Source: Lucifuga dentata | Lineage: Eukaryota > Chordata > Actinopteri > Ophidiiformes > Bythitidae | Reading direction: 5' to 3' | NCBI GenBank assembly: GCA_014773175.1 | Contig: VXCM01002545.1 | Location: 65,107-129,106 of the forward strand | DNA: 64,000 nucleotides | Shown here: one piece after another, positions 32,856 to 44,022 of the stretch | Position numbering within the stretch: the stretch's first letter is position 1 | How the letters are laid out: every line of letters starts with the position of its first letter | Notes under the pieces: model-generated | Databases searched by the model: none | Told to the model about the DNA's origin: nothing | The model's input: only the letters and a program-made list of their open reading frames with translations | Position numbers and translations under genes: made by a program

Positions 32856-35195
32856 AGGTTCTGAGCTTCATTAGACACTGGTGATCAGATAAGCATCTGT
32901 GTCTTTATTATAACAAAAGGGTTTTAGTTGAGATCCACAAAAACAAGTTTTACTTCTTACAGCAAGAAGGTTTGTTGGTTGGCTTTTAGATATGAGATAT
33001 CTCAAAATCTGCTAAACAGACTTCAATCAAAATTGATTGGAAGTTTAGACATAAGAATGAACTATTCAGTTTTTGGTGTTTATAGTGCAACAATGAGGTA
33101 ATTTATAAAACCCTTTATATTTTGGTTTATAACTCCTGAACCTTGAAATGTAAAAGCAAAATAGTTTAGAACAAATCTATTAGTATAGTTTATACCAATT
33201 TTGATATGTTTTCCATCAAAATGTATCCAAGCTTCACCAGTATTAGCAACTGGTGCATCACATTTGGTTGAGCCTGAAAAAAAGGTATTTATTTGAAGTT
33301 CCATGACAGTTTCCAGTAATTAGTTGCTAATCCTTGTAGATGTGTCACATTTGACTTAATATCCCATAACACTTCACTAAATTATCTATTTATGACTCAC
33401 ACATTTAGATGCGTGAAATCATGCACATTATTTGGCATTTCAATCAGTTTAATTGGTTAGAAGTCAGTTGTCTTGAAATTACAAATCCATAACCTTCCCA
33501 GACAGGATTTAGGTAGTAGCCAAAAATCATGGCTGCCATCAGCCAGTCGGCATCTACCATAGATTAAGTGTATTTTCATAATTTTTTATTGTGCAGCCTT
33601 GGTGGAGGTGTGTGCTATCTTAGTGCTTTTGAGTTAAATTTTGTTTTAAAGTAAACTCAGTCTGACCCATTTGTGGCAAGAAGGGAATAAATTAGCACAT
33701 CAGTCATGTGGCTCATCTGAGATCATCTTCAAATCGCTTTTATAAAATCAATTTGTCCATCATTTATCACATCCCATCACATTCCATTTTGGGGCAACAG
33801 GGAGTCTCGCTGTTTTTTTTTGTTTTGTTTTTTTTTTAGGCTTTCCTGTCACATGTTCAGCTTGAATCCTGATCTAATTCTGATTCTCTGGTTAAATGTA
33901 CATATAGATCTCGGAGGAATAAACCTATAAGTGAATCCCTGATTACACTGCGTTTTAAGGCCAGTTACTGCTGTAAAACCCTGTTTTCATTGATTAGACT
34001 GTTTGACCTCATCCTGGGGGGCTCAGGGAAGAATTCATCCAAACTTTGAAATGAAAACAAACTGGACTGAAGCCAGGCACTGAGCTGGATCCCTGGGAAA
34101 ACTTTGGTTTCCATGGCTTACTGGGACATACAAATTAAATCGCAGTAGAGAAACAATGACAAAAACTGTTGACATAGACTTCAATAGTTAGGCAAATAAA
34201 TCCTGACCAGGGTTTGTGGACATCCAGGGAAGAAATATAGCAACACAGAAACATAGACAGTCTAAAACATACATAATAAATACATGTAGACACTATGGTT
34301 TCAATTTACTGTACATCAGCGTCCACTCAGAATAGATCTATTCTCATTATTTTGGCCTTCCTGACAAGATTTGCCTATGTGCCTGATTCAGCAGAGCATC
34401 CTTTTACTGTTAGTATAAGACAGTATGGTCCTGTGTGGCATGGAATGGACAACCAGAATATCTTAAACAACACACAAGTATTTATATCTTTTGGAAACAA
34501 GTAAGAAATCATTTAAAATGCAAATCTGATTGATTGATTGATGCTCTGTTGCTGTTTTTGGGTCATGCTTGGCTGATGTGGCTTGTGTTGTTTGTCTAGC
34601 TATTCATGATCAATTAGTGTAACAGGACATCTTGCATCCTGTGATGATTTTATGGATATTCATTCTATTTGTATTTGTTGTATTCTGTGCTGTTGTTAGA
34701 TTTTTTGTTTGAATGTTTTAATTCTACTTTCGTCTATCAAATTTTGTATTTTAAAATTGTGGTGCTGTGAAATCAGCCGCACTCCAAGTTGTCACTCCTT
34801 GTTCCTGCTCTTCCACATCATCTACAGCCAAAACCTCAAACATATGATGTGAAACATGAATTTCTAATGTGTGAAAACATCCTTAATGTGATGGAATAAA
34901 GTGTGAAGTAAAAATATTGAAAATTTGCTGTTTCCATCTCAGATGGGAAGATTTGCTGCTTTTCTCTCTTTCATATCATTTTGATTCGAATCCTTTTGGA
35001 GTTTTCAACTTTTATTAAGACAAAAGCAGTTTCAAGTCAGCCAATGTCACCGACTTAAAGATTAATAGATGAAACATTACTTACACCTCTTAAGATTCAT
35101 CAGTGAGTCTAGTGTGCTCAAGTTTGTTTTCTTCTCCTAACTCACTGGTATGTCCAGCTCATTAGAGAGTCCGACAGTGCACTTAAACAATTTAT

Positions 35196-35197
<2 letters not shown>
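32856..35197. other. Non-coding AT-rich, no gene
   Basis: AT-rich throughout with T runs near 33810-33838 and a short (TGAT)n near 34528. Short frames at 33080-33304 (minus) and 34295-34504 (plus) have no domain. Nothing else recognised. Confidence 0.5.
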
Positions 35198-35235
<38 letters not shown>

Positions 35236-35238
35236 GTG
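35198..35238 (+). repeat. (GT)n microsatellite
   Basis: GT array of about 20 units with one C interruption near its end. Confidence 0.96.
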
Positions 35239-35379
35239 CAACCATTTCTTTGTGTCTCTGAGAACATGGAAAGATTTGGAATTCCAAGCAGGAGAAAGCT
35301 TCGCTCGCTCCCAGTTTATCCTTATTTGCGTTTCAGTGGACATGTAATGTGAAAGGCCTTTTCTTTGGCTCCTCGGTGC

Positions 35380-36135
35380 CGCATCCACCAGTTACAGCAG
35401 TACCAGCCCCGGCTTTGTTATTCCTCTATTTATTTAGCTGCCGGAGTTAAATGGCTTAGTGACAAATTAGAGTGTAACGATAATGACCGCGATAGTTAAC
35501 AACGCTCACTTCTCATCCAACAGAGGAGGGAATTTCCAATGGTCCTTTTCTCTCTTTCTTATCCTGACGTATTTCACACCGTCTCAATGTGAATGACAAT
35601 TACTGCCCCCGGAGTGAATGGAAGCGCTGAACTTTGTTTTTTCTTTCTCCTCGGAGTCGAATGTAGCAGTCCAGAAACAGACCGCGGGTAGCGTCAAAGG
35701 TGACAATAAGAGGGGAGGTGTTGTTTTGAGGAGCAGGCCGAGTCTGAAAAAAAAAAAAAGGGGTCAAGAATCAAAATGGGAATGACATTTGCCATCAGTG
35801 GAAGCCTGCTTTAGACCGGCCATTGATGCCCCCTTTCCCAAAAGCGAGTCTGCGAAGGGGGATATCTGAATTGCAAATTGGCAGCGCACTGGCCCCTTTC
35901 ACAAGTGGACAGGCGGGCCGGGGCACGGTTCCCACACACCCCATCCGTCATTCCCAACAACCCCCAAACCTTAGTTTGCCCCAATGGCCTCAATTCTAGC
36001 TGTGATGGAGGTCGCCTAGCATTCTCCCAGGCCAACTCCCCAGAGCAGGCACACACAGCGGGGGCTTTTGTTCCAGCAGCAAGGCCGGGGGAGGGCCTGG
36101 GTCAAGGGGAGGAGACCAACAGCTTTAACAGGCTG
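35380..36135. promoter_or_regulatory. Large GC-rich candidate conserved region
   Basis: About 750 bp of complex DNA with raised G+C and CpG and several intact motif blocks: TAACGATAATGACCGCGATAG near 35476, GACAATTACTGCCCCCGG near 35595, and a CG-rich segment at 35815-36115. A poly-A of 13 nt at 35747 is the only simple repeat. Overlapping frames on both strands (35811-36056 minus, 35878-36138 plus) lack domains and start/stop context. Among the best candidates here for a multi-part enhancer or an unannotated alternative promoter. Confidence 0.42.
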
Positions 36136-36600
36136 TAAGTAAAGGTATAGTCTGCCCCATGCAAGTCCCACTGCACTGAGCTGCATGTTTGTTTGTTTGC
36201 TTCCCCTAATCTGTGCCATGTGAAGCACTTTTGTCCACTGGACATGTATAGCTTTCCATTGTTGGTGGCTTTATGGTGAATGAATGTGACTTATTTTAGG
36301 AAGAGTCTGTTTGCTCTGGTTTGAATCAGGAAACACATTTTTACAGTATTGCATTTACCAGCTGGTTTGGTTTGGTTTTACACCGGAAAAAAAAAAAAAA
36401 AATCCCAATTAAACTATACCAACAAAAGTCATGTGAGAACCATCGCTCAGCTCACTGGTCAGAAATGTCAGGGGGGTCAAGGATATCTGACGGGCATCTT
36501 ATGTAAAATAGACTTTATAGTTGTAGTTAAGCAACAGCTACATGCAACCTTCTACATGTCAAGATCAATCAATAGATCAATAGATCATCTTGTAGTTTTA
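36136..36600. other. Non-coding, no gene
   Basis: Mixed DNA with an A run near 36388-36402 and a short tandem AATAGATC near 36570. No gene. Confidence 0.45.
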
Positions 36601-36735
36601 GGACAGTTCAGGGTCCGTTGATTTGTTTTACTGGATGCATTTCCATAGGCGCAAACCTCAAGTTTTGCAACTTAAAAATGTTCAACATGTACTCCTATAT
36701 CACTATATTACACTCTAGAAATGGAAAATAACATA
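36601..36735 (+). mobile_element. Dispersed repeat family B, copy 2 (partial)
   Basis: Aligns by eye with 1761-1875: AGGACAG, TTGATTTGTnTTA, GGATGCATTT, AAGTTTTGCAA, AATGTTCAACA and a degenerate ACATATTTC end. More diverged than copy 1 at several positions. The outer ends are not defined. Confidence 0.5.
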
Positions 36736-36961
36736 TTTCTCCTTACTTCCTTGCACAGGAAAGGAGGGAAAGCGCAGCATTAGGGCAGTAGTGCTGAGAC
36801 GTAGGACCTGTACTCCGGCTAGTTTTCTTAGCTCCTGTTTCGCAGTTATGACAGATCAGTATTTCTCTCACATTTCTGTTAATTTTACCAACAGATGTTC
36901 AACTTCAGCTGCCAAAAACAGCAAGTCAGTTGAAACTGGAAAAATATAGTAAAATAGCTGT

Positions 36962-37094
36962 AAAATGTGTTTTGAAGATGGGAGCGGCAGGAGAGGACGC
37001 CACACTTCAGACCTCATTTTTCTGCAGNAAAATGTGTTTTGAAGATGGGAGCGGCAGGAGAGGACGCCACACTTCAGACCTCATTTTTCTGCAG
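36962..37094. other. Probable false 66-bp duplication at an N join
   Basis: Positions 36962-37027 (starting AAAATGTGTTTTGAAGATGG) are repeated exactly after the N at 37028. No simple repeat is involved, so slippage is unlikely; unmerged contig overlap is the best explanation. Confidence 0.9.
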
Positions 37095-38639
37095 CATGCA
37101 TACCTGCAGGCATCTGCCCTTCATTTCCACAAACCAGAGACTTCCTACTAAAATGCTGATGTGGGATTAATGCTTGATATAAATGACTCTCAGGTCTCAG
37201 CACTTATGGGGTATGATTCTTAGATCTTCTTATGGAGTGATTACTCCTGTTTCTTGCTTCCTGTAAGGCAGTTTGGGACACTTATTTGTGTATTTATGTC
37301 AAATTTGTTTATTAAAGCTTTTAATCTTGACTGAGAAACTGCAATTTTTTTCATTAACTATTTACTAAATGCCAAGTATGTTTCTCTCCTTTAGCTCAGA
37401 TTAATACGATAACATCTTAATGACATAAACACATAACTTGTGGAAGAAGTTTTTCATAGAGAGCGATGAAAGCAGTTCTGTCTGAGAGCTCACTTTAAAT
37501 ACAACCGTAAATTGTAACGCCATAGTCTGCTTTGTCTGAGCTTTTCATATCAAGAGTTTTATTGCTGGCCTTGACATTGTGAGCAGGGCTCTGTCGAGTG
37601 TTGTTGATGGTGAATAGGTTCTGGGTGTTGTGGTTGTAGAGTTCTCATGGTTGCCTTAGCGCATCCCTCCCCCAGCCTGATACATTTAGTTTTTCCTGCA
37701 CTTTAGGAATTTTAAATGACACATTTATCCAGAGGAGTTTAGAGGAAAATATCTAGAATTTCAAGATCTAGAATTTCTAGATCACCAATGTTACAAGCAA
37801 AAATTGAGACATTGATGTTATTTATTTACTTATTTATTTTTTATCCCTGTGGAGAAATAGATCACAGATGCCAGTTAAAGTGTGTTCTTCATGACAGAAC
37901 AGAAATAAGAATGAACTTTTTATTTTTTTGGATTGTATATTGTTATGATGAAAAGTGTAGCACCAGTAGTAAAGGTGGACAAACGTAGCTGATTCTCTTT
38001 GTGCATTGCATCCTGCTAACGTGAACAGGTGATCGTAGGAGACTCTGATTGGATGATTCATTTCATGCAGAAAGTGTAAACATTCTGCATGAAAGTTTCA
38101 GAAAATCATTGAGTATGCAACCTAATTCTGCAGAAAGTGTCAGCAGCATCAGCAGCTACTCTACATAAATTTGTCAAAAGCAACAAATAACATAAATCAG
38201 CAAAGATAGCACTTTGCTATGGCTCTCTTAAATTCAAAATAAATTTTTATTTACTAGTTTCCAATGCAAATTTGTCTTTTTAAATGTACAATCTGTCATT
38301 TAAAAAATCAAAACATGGGATTAGAACTTGTGAACATGCTGTAATTGATATACAGCATTTGACATTTTCTGGTGCTATCAACGGCATGTTTGGAAAAATA
38401 TAAAAAATAAAGCAATAAAATAATGGTAATATTATTTTCAATTGTGCTTAGTTGCAAACATGGAAAATGCTGACGTTTCATCCTTAAGACAAAATTTTAA
38501 ATTAGGTGAAATTGACTTAACTCAAATTTTTCTGGTAAAAAACAAATGAAGAAAGAAGACTTCATTTCCTGTGTCGGTGGTTTATCCTCCACTATATCTC
38601 TAATTAAAGAAGTGCAGGTGCGACAAACTGTTGTTGTCA
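37095..38639. other. Non-coding, two perfect short inverted repeats
   Basis: AT-rich DNA. A palindrome GATCTAGAA-T-TTCTAGATC lies at 37765-37783, and a hairpin with 12-bp arms at 38061-38094. A (TTTA/TTTAC) stretch near 37818-37842. No gene. Confidence 0.5.
38061..38094. repeat. Perfect 12-bp inverted repeat
   Basis: TTTCATGCAGAA (38061-38072) and TTCTGCATGAAA (38083-38094) pair perfectly across a 10-nt loop. The loop sequence AGTGTAAACA follows the left arm, and a further CTGCAGAAAGTGTCAGC word lies about 40 bp downstream. Confidence 0.85.
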
Positions 38640-39000
38640 CCTCCGGATGGTTCTGTGTGAAAAGAGATGCAGTGGGAACAAACAGAAGGGCCGAGGTGAA
38701 GAGGTGGAGAGGGTATTTATTTATGTTCCCTCTTCAGACCAGGGACCTGGCGGTTTTATATTGGCCTGTATGAATGCAGGAACTGCTCAGAGGCCTTTTG
38801 TTAGTGCTGCTGCCCCGTCTGCGTCTCCGCCTTTATGTTTGGATGCCTTTGAGACGGGACGTGAAGGTATGCGGCTGAGAGAGGGCAAGCCGAGCGATGA
38901 ATGGCTTTGCGTTCTGAGCTGGTGTGTTTTGAAAGTGTGGAGCGAGTTGTTTTTGGCCCTCAGAGCTGCAGCATACGTGCATTCATTATGAAGTTTGTTT
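38640..39000. promoter_or_regulatory. Candidate conserved element
   Basis: Complex GC-balanced sequence with GGGTATTTATTTATGTTCCC (MEF2/FOX-like AT core) near 38709, TTTTATATTGGCC near 38753, and CpG-containing segments to 38900. Overlapping open frames in two plus frames and one minus frame have no domain. Composition-based inference. Confidence 0.3.
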
Positions 39001-39253
39001 GTTGGGAAGCAGGAGTGAGACGCATGAAGAACTGCAGATAGAGCCTCAGGTACGGCCACGGACAGATGGAGACATCAAATCCCACAGACAGAATTTGCTT
39101 TGTCTTTGTAAGCAGCTGTATTTACTGAAGTACTGCGTGTACCGGAGTAGGACTTCATTTCACTCCACAGCATTTATCTGATGTCTGTAGGTAACGGGAG
39201 ATTATTTGGAGATTTTACATTCAACATGAGATAAATTTATAAAATATCACCAG
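39001..39253. other. Non-coding, no gene
   Basis: Mixed sequence, nothing recognised. Confidence 0.5.
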
Positions 39254-39632
39254 TTTCCTTCTTTCCTCCTCCTTCTTTCCCTATTTTGTTATTTTTTCAT
39301 TCCCTTTTTCTCTGTTCCCTCCTTGTTTCCTTATCTCCCTTTTTCCATCTTTCCTCCTTGCTTCTTGTCTTCTATCCTTGTATTTGTTTTTCTTTTCTTT
39401 GTTCTTCCTTAATTTTTTCCTTCCTTCCCCATTTCCTTCTTGCCTTGCTTCCTTGTTTTCTCTTTCTTTCCACTTTCTTCCTTCTTTTCTTCTGTCCTTG
39501 TATTTTTCCTTAATACTCTGTCCTTTCTGTGCTTCTTCCTCACTTCTTTTGTCTTGCTTCCTTTGTACTTCATTCCATCCTTCCTTATTTACTTCCTAAC
39601 TTCCCCATTTCTTTCCTTCATTCTGTCATTCT
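39254..39632. repeat. Polypyrimidine (TTCC-rich) tract
   Basis: About 380 bp with a plus strand almost free of A and G, in irregular TTCC, CTTTT and TTCCTT words. The three overlapping plus frames (60-75 codons) read as Phe/Leu/Ser peptides that look like membrane segments but are purely compositional. Complementary in bias to the purine tracts at 0.55 and 17 kb. Confidence 0.85.
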
Positions 39633-40394
39633 GATCCCAAATACTGACTATATTTTTCAGCTAACAGCAAACAGAAAAAATCAATTCCTCACAATTTAGT
39701 TGGAGTACATTTTTCTAGTAGTACTTGTTTACTTTTACTTTTAATGATGAATTTTTCTATTGTGGCATTAATACTCAATGACTTTTTCCGCAACTGTGTA
39801 GGAGTAAAATAGTGTTGCATCATATATGAAACACAATGATCTGATAGAACCTAGCAGGAATCATTCCATCATTTCATTTTCACTACCCAAGTCAAACTTC
39901 AGCAGAACAATACACAGTAAAACACTCACTTGGAACAGAAAGATAATAAATCTGTTTTCTTTTTTTTTACACTGCACCATAAGTCATACATGGAACGTTT
40001 AATTTCCAGTGCAGGAGACTGTGTTTCTCATCAGCAGCTGAAGATTCGCTCAGTAACTCCCTTCATGAATTGACTTGACTCGCATTTGCAACAGAAAAGG
40101 AGAAAACATTTCCAGGGAGTTGCACCAGAAAACAGTTTTTACACTAAGTAGGTGAAAATGAGAATTTCAGTACTTGACAAAACGTTGCTCTGGTGTCTCC
40201 ATTCAGGCTCTGTCAAGCGTTCCTGTCTCTCTGAGCTTCCATGAGACAACTGTTAACGAGTGAACTGATTTCAAAGGCCCTCTGGGTTAGAGAGACTGCA
40301 TGTCCGGGCATCTGTGAAAAAAAAAAAAAAAANGAAAAAAAAAAAAAAAGTCCCATACTGCTCGCTCTCTCCCTGTCTCCTCCCTCTCTCTTCC
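39633..40394. other. Non-coding, with poly-A join
   Basis: AT-rich DNA; a poly-A at 40318-40349 holds an N at 40333 and a G. No gene. Confidence 0.5.
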
Positions 40395-40740
40395 TTTGAG
40401 CACTGACAGAAATTTTGACAGCAGCAGTAAATTCACTTCTCAGACCTGCTGTGAGGCAGGGGAGCGCAGCAATGGGAAGGCCTTTCCGCACTTCAAGGAC
40501 CCCAAGCGTCTGCTGGATAGCCTGTCAGAAATACTAAGGCTGATAATAAATTCGTTTTTGCACAGCTGTGGCTGTGAAACGAGCTCAGAGGCACCGGGGT
40601 GGAGGAGAGAGCGAGCGGAGACAAATGTATGTGTGGAAATGAGTTGGCCCGACTTTTATGGAGGGAGCCATTGTTAATCCAGCAGTCAATGCTGGGCAAA
40701 GAGGGAAATTTATCTCCCTGCTCAGTTTTTCACAATTATA
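40395..40740. promoter_or_regulatory. Candidate conserved element
   Basis: Repeat-free sequence with CpGs, AAGGCCTTTCC (palindromic AAGGCCTT) near 40477, GCTGATAATAAATTCG near 40538, and GCCATTGTTAATCC (SOX-like ATTGTT plus TAAT) near 40668. A plus frame at 40396-40677 is open for 93 codons but shows no domain and no conserved-looking pattern. Regulatory role inferred. Confidence 0.33.
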
Positions 40741-40804
40741 AAGTTCCTTTTTGTTTTTGATTTTAGCTTTCAAAACATTTATAATTGGAGTGGGAGATAT
40801 ATCC

Positions 40805-41400
40805 TTAAAGGACCGCCCATTTCATACCACCCAGTTTGCATGTTGGAGCCTAATATATTAAATTTTCATACATGTTATGTTACTGACAATCATTTCCCAA
40901 AGGATAAAACTGTATTTCAGCTTTCCTGATATTTTGCTAAATCTCTTAATCTTTCAAAATCAAATATTCAAGTGATACACCCACCTTAAAAATCCATGTT
41001 TCTCCTGCTAATAGTTACGCAGCCTTATGAAGTCACGGTCCTTTAAATGTTTCCATAAACGCAGGTCTTCTTTTGGGACTGTATTCCCCGATGGAGGCAT
41101 ACATTTACTCCATGCTTTTTATTGCGCTTAAACACTAAAATTATGTAACTTCTAAAAAAAAAAAGTTGAATACATGTCTTGTTGGTGATGATGGATTACC
41201 TATCCCAAGAACATTTCAAGTATCAACAAGTTGATTTCAAAAGCGTACCAGAATGAACTGAAACCAATGGCAGTCTGGAGGGTAGGAAAAACATTTTTAG
41301 TTCACCGTATGCTTTGGGAAATGATTGTCAGTAACGTTACATGTATGAAAATTAAATATATAAGGCTCAAACATGCAAAATGGATGGTATGGTCCTTTAA
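40805..41400 (+). mobile_element. TTAA MITE family A, copy 6 (full length)
   Basis: TTAA at 40805-40808 and 41397-41400, 596 bp. The left terminus carries a 12-bp insertion after AGGACC (GCCCATTTCATACCACCC), unique to this copy. The remainder follows the consensus in order. The right terminus lacks a short piece before TATGCTTTGGG. The A run after AACTTCT is extended. Confidence 0.94.
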
Positions 41401-42587
41401 TGACTAAACGATATCCAATTATGACTAAATGAAGGGAAATATTACCAAAAACAAATGAGTATTTTGGTATTACTTAGGTTGCTATAATGTGGTAATGTTA
41501 ATGGTATTTATCATGAATTATTTTGACAAGCAATAATGATATTCAAGACGATATTCCCATGTAACACTGAAGAATGTATTGCTGATTGGATAAGTATAGA
41601 ACATAGGTAAAAATGAATAATTCTAGAAGTAGCACAGTAGAATGTTTACCTTTAGTAAAAGTATGAGGATCATAAATGACGTAATTCCAGCTTTGACTAA
41701 TTGCAACTTCCCAGTTCCGAGTTACAGTGAATGCAGCATCATTATGTTTATGGGTATTTACCTTCACATTTAGTTTGTCTCTGCGTCTGTGTCAACGAGA
41801 GAAATTTCTGCACAGTTATTGTACTCTGCAAATAAATTGATTCTGGAAAAGCTTGTTGATATGAACTTTTTTTCTCTTTTCAAATATGAAAGTGTTCATG
41901 TTCAATAGGACTTTATACAAATACACTTCTGAGGCATGTTATCCCCGGTATATTTCAAGACGTCTCCTCACATCCTCACAATGTCTCTCATTCCTTTTCC
42001 TCTGTGTTTTCCTGTGATCCGCCTCTCACAGTGGAAAGGTGAAACGTGTCCCTTTGCAGTTTCCCTCATCTGAAGCTGTTATTTCCTTTCTTATCACACA
42101 AGTGCAACAAGATCTATGAGAAATCTGCTCTCCTGGTATCTGCCCCCTCTCTCCATCGCCCACTCGCTCTCCCGCGATTCCCTCACCACCTCCCGCTTGC
42201 TCCTCCAACCCCCCCCTCCATTTGCTTTGAGTGCACTGCAGACTGAGCATTAAGTTGGAGTCTGAGTTATGTATAGAAATGTGTCTGTTCCATTCTTTTC
42301 CATCACCTCACCCTGCAGGTCAGGGAAGTTTCCAGGACCTCCTCATGAGGGTCCCATGGGGGATACCTGGTGTTTGAAGCCGTATGCCAAACTGAGAGAG
42401 AAGGGGTACAAAGGGAGATCAGCATCTGATTTTGTCATATCTGATTTTTTTCATTAGTTTATCACTACATGTTGTTTCTTATTATTTTACATATATATGT
42501 TCTTATTTTTCCACATATTTTATATTATTCATATGTCTATGATGTAAGGGAAGCTCAGGATGGTCAAAGCGAGACATCAGAGACTTC
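41401..42587. other. Non-coding; one exon-like patch
   Basis: Mostly AT-rich. At about 42290-42430 a pyrimidine tract ends in CCCTGCAG and is followed by an open, GC-richer stretch reading RSGKFPGPPHEGPMGDTW and continuing to a TAG in AT-rich DNA. It looks superficially like a splice acceptor plus exon, but there is no donor, no homologous domain, and only 40-odd codons. Possible exon at low confidence. Confidence 0.25.
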
Positions 42588-42772
42588 AGGCGAAACATTG
42601 AATTTTAAGGTGGATGTATCACCTGAACATTCAATTTTGAAAGATTAGGGTGATTTGGAAAAATATCACAAAAACTAAAATACAGTTTTATGTTTGGAAA
42701 ATGGTTGTCAGCAACATGTATAATTAAATAGTATTTATTAGGCTCAAACATGTAAAAACTTTATCCTTTTTT
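42588..42772 (-). mobile_element. TTAA MITE family A, copy 7 (fragment, inverted)
   Basis: Corresponds to the left quarter of the family in reverse: CGAAACATTGAATTTTAAGG, TGAAAGATTAGGG, AATGGTTGTCAG, TTATTAGGCTCAAACATG. The outermost terminus has decayed to TTTATCCTTTTTT and no TTAA is left. An old fragment. Confidence 0.8.
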
Positions 42773-43345
42773 ATTCTAAGGACAAGTAGACAGCGCGGAG
42801 TTAGGCCTGATTTTAGGCCCAATTTTAACCCCAGTTTAGCAGCTATCAGTTGATACTCAGTTGGGTCAAATTTCAACCTGATCAGCTTCGTTTGTCGTAA
42901 GCTATGATTTAGCGAGGTGATCACATTGATTTCTGATGTCACAAATTTAGGTCAGCTGTTTCACAGTTTGAGACCAGCCGATTCTTTGAAGTCATGATTG
43001 GTTTTCAGTAAATGCATTGCAAACCTACCTGAAAGCAAATTTGTGTGCCAGCTATTGTGTGTACACACCCATGTTGTTTTGAGTGGAATAAAACTTTATT
43101 GGAAATCGTTAACAGATAAAACTGTTAAGTGTGAGGACACATCATGGCATGTTAGTTGAGCCGAATGTTAAGAGCACAGAAATTGCAGATTAGGTATTCA
43201 GAGCAGGCAATTCAAACTACAGATTGAGTTGATGCATATGCACAAGATTACTTATATCATACGGTACCTACTTGGTATGATGTTGACTAATTGCTGGATA
43301 AATGCTTCTTAAATATCTGTAACAGTTACTGTTGGAATGAAAAGC
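42773..43345. other. Non-coding, no gene
   Basis: AT-rich; the minus frame 42724-42942 overlaps the MITE fragment and is rejected. Confidence 0.5.
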
Positions 43346-43384
43346 TTTTTTTTTTTTTTTTTTAANTTTTTTTTTTTTTTTTTT
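43346..43384. repeat. Poly-T run with single-N join
   Basis: Homopolymer T split by AA and an N at 43366. Confidence 0.85.
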
Positions 43385-43895
43385 AAGTGCTTTAAGTTCT
43401 GCGTATCTGCTAACACATATGAAGCTTTGTTTCAGTTTTCATTCCACAGAAGCTTTAAATAGCAGAACTGAAAACAGTTAACACCCAGTGAATATTTCTG
43501 ACATGGGTTAGATATCACAGTCAGACTCAGGAACATCAGAAAATGATTTCCATGTGGGATGGAGATGTGGTCTAACATTTCTTTAATGTAATCTGAAATT
43601 TCATTACTTGAAGTTGCTTGATAGCTTTGAGATGAGATCAAATAGCTTAGATAAGAAAGCTATTTGAGACTCTCGCTGCATCGCTGGCATTTTATTCTTC
43701 ATTCTGTCAGTTTACTCTGTGTACATACATTAATGATTTGTGTAATATGTTTTGTGTATCACTGTCGATTTCAAGGAATAAAAATGTTTGAATTAGGTTG
43801 AAAATTAGGTTAATCTATGCTGTGTTTTGGCAGAATGAATACTTGTCACAACTCATCATCAGTGTCCAATCTCCTTTTCCCCATTAGATTTTTTG

Positions 43896-44022
43896 TTTTT
43901 TTTTTTTCTTTTTTTGAGTTCCTCCAGCAGGTTTTGAAAGGATTTAAAGATTTCTCAGNTTTTTTTTTTTTCTTTTTTTGAGTTCCTCCAGCAGGTTTTG
44001 AAAGGATTTAAAGATTTCTCAG
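43896..44022. other. Probable false 63-bp duplication at an N join
   Basis: A T run plus CTTTTTTTGAGTTCCTCCAGCAGG...TTTCTCAG precedes the N at 43959 and is repeated after it, then continues into new sequence. Confidence 0.88.

Noticed and set aside
39286..39634. Phe/Leu/Ser-rich frames resembling membrane proteins
   Set aside because: Translation of a polypyrimidine tract; all three frames look alike.
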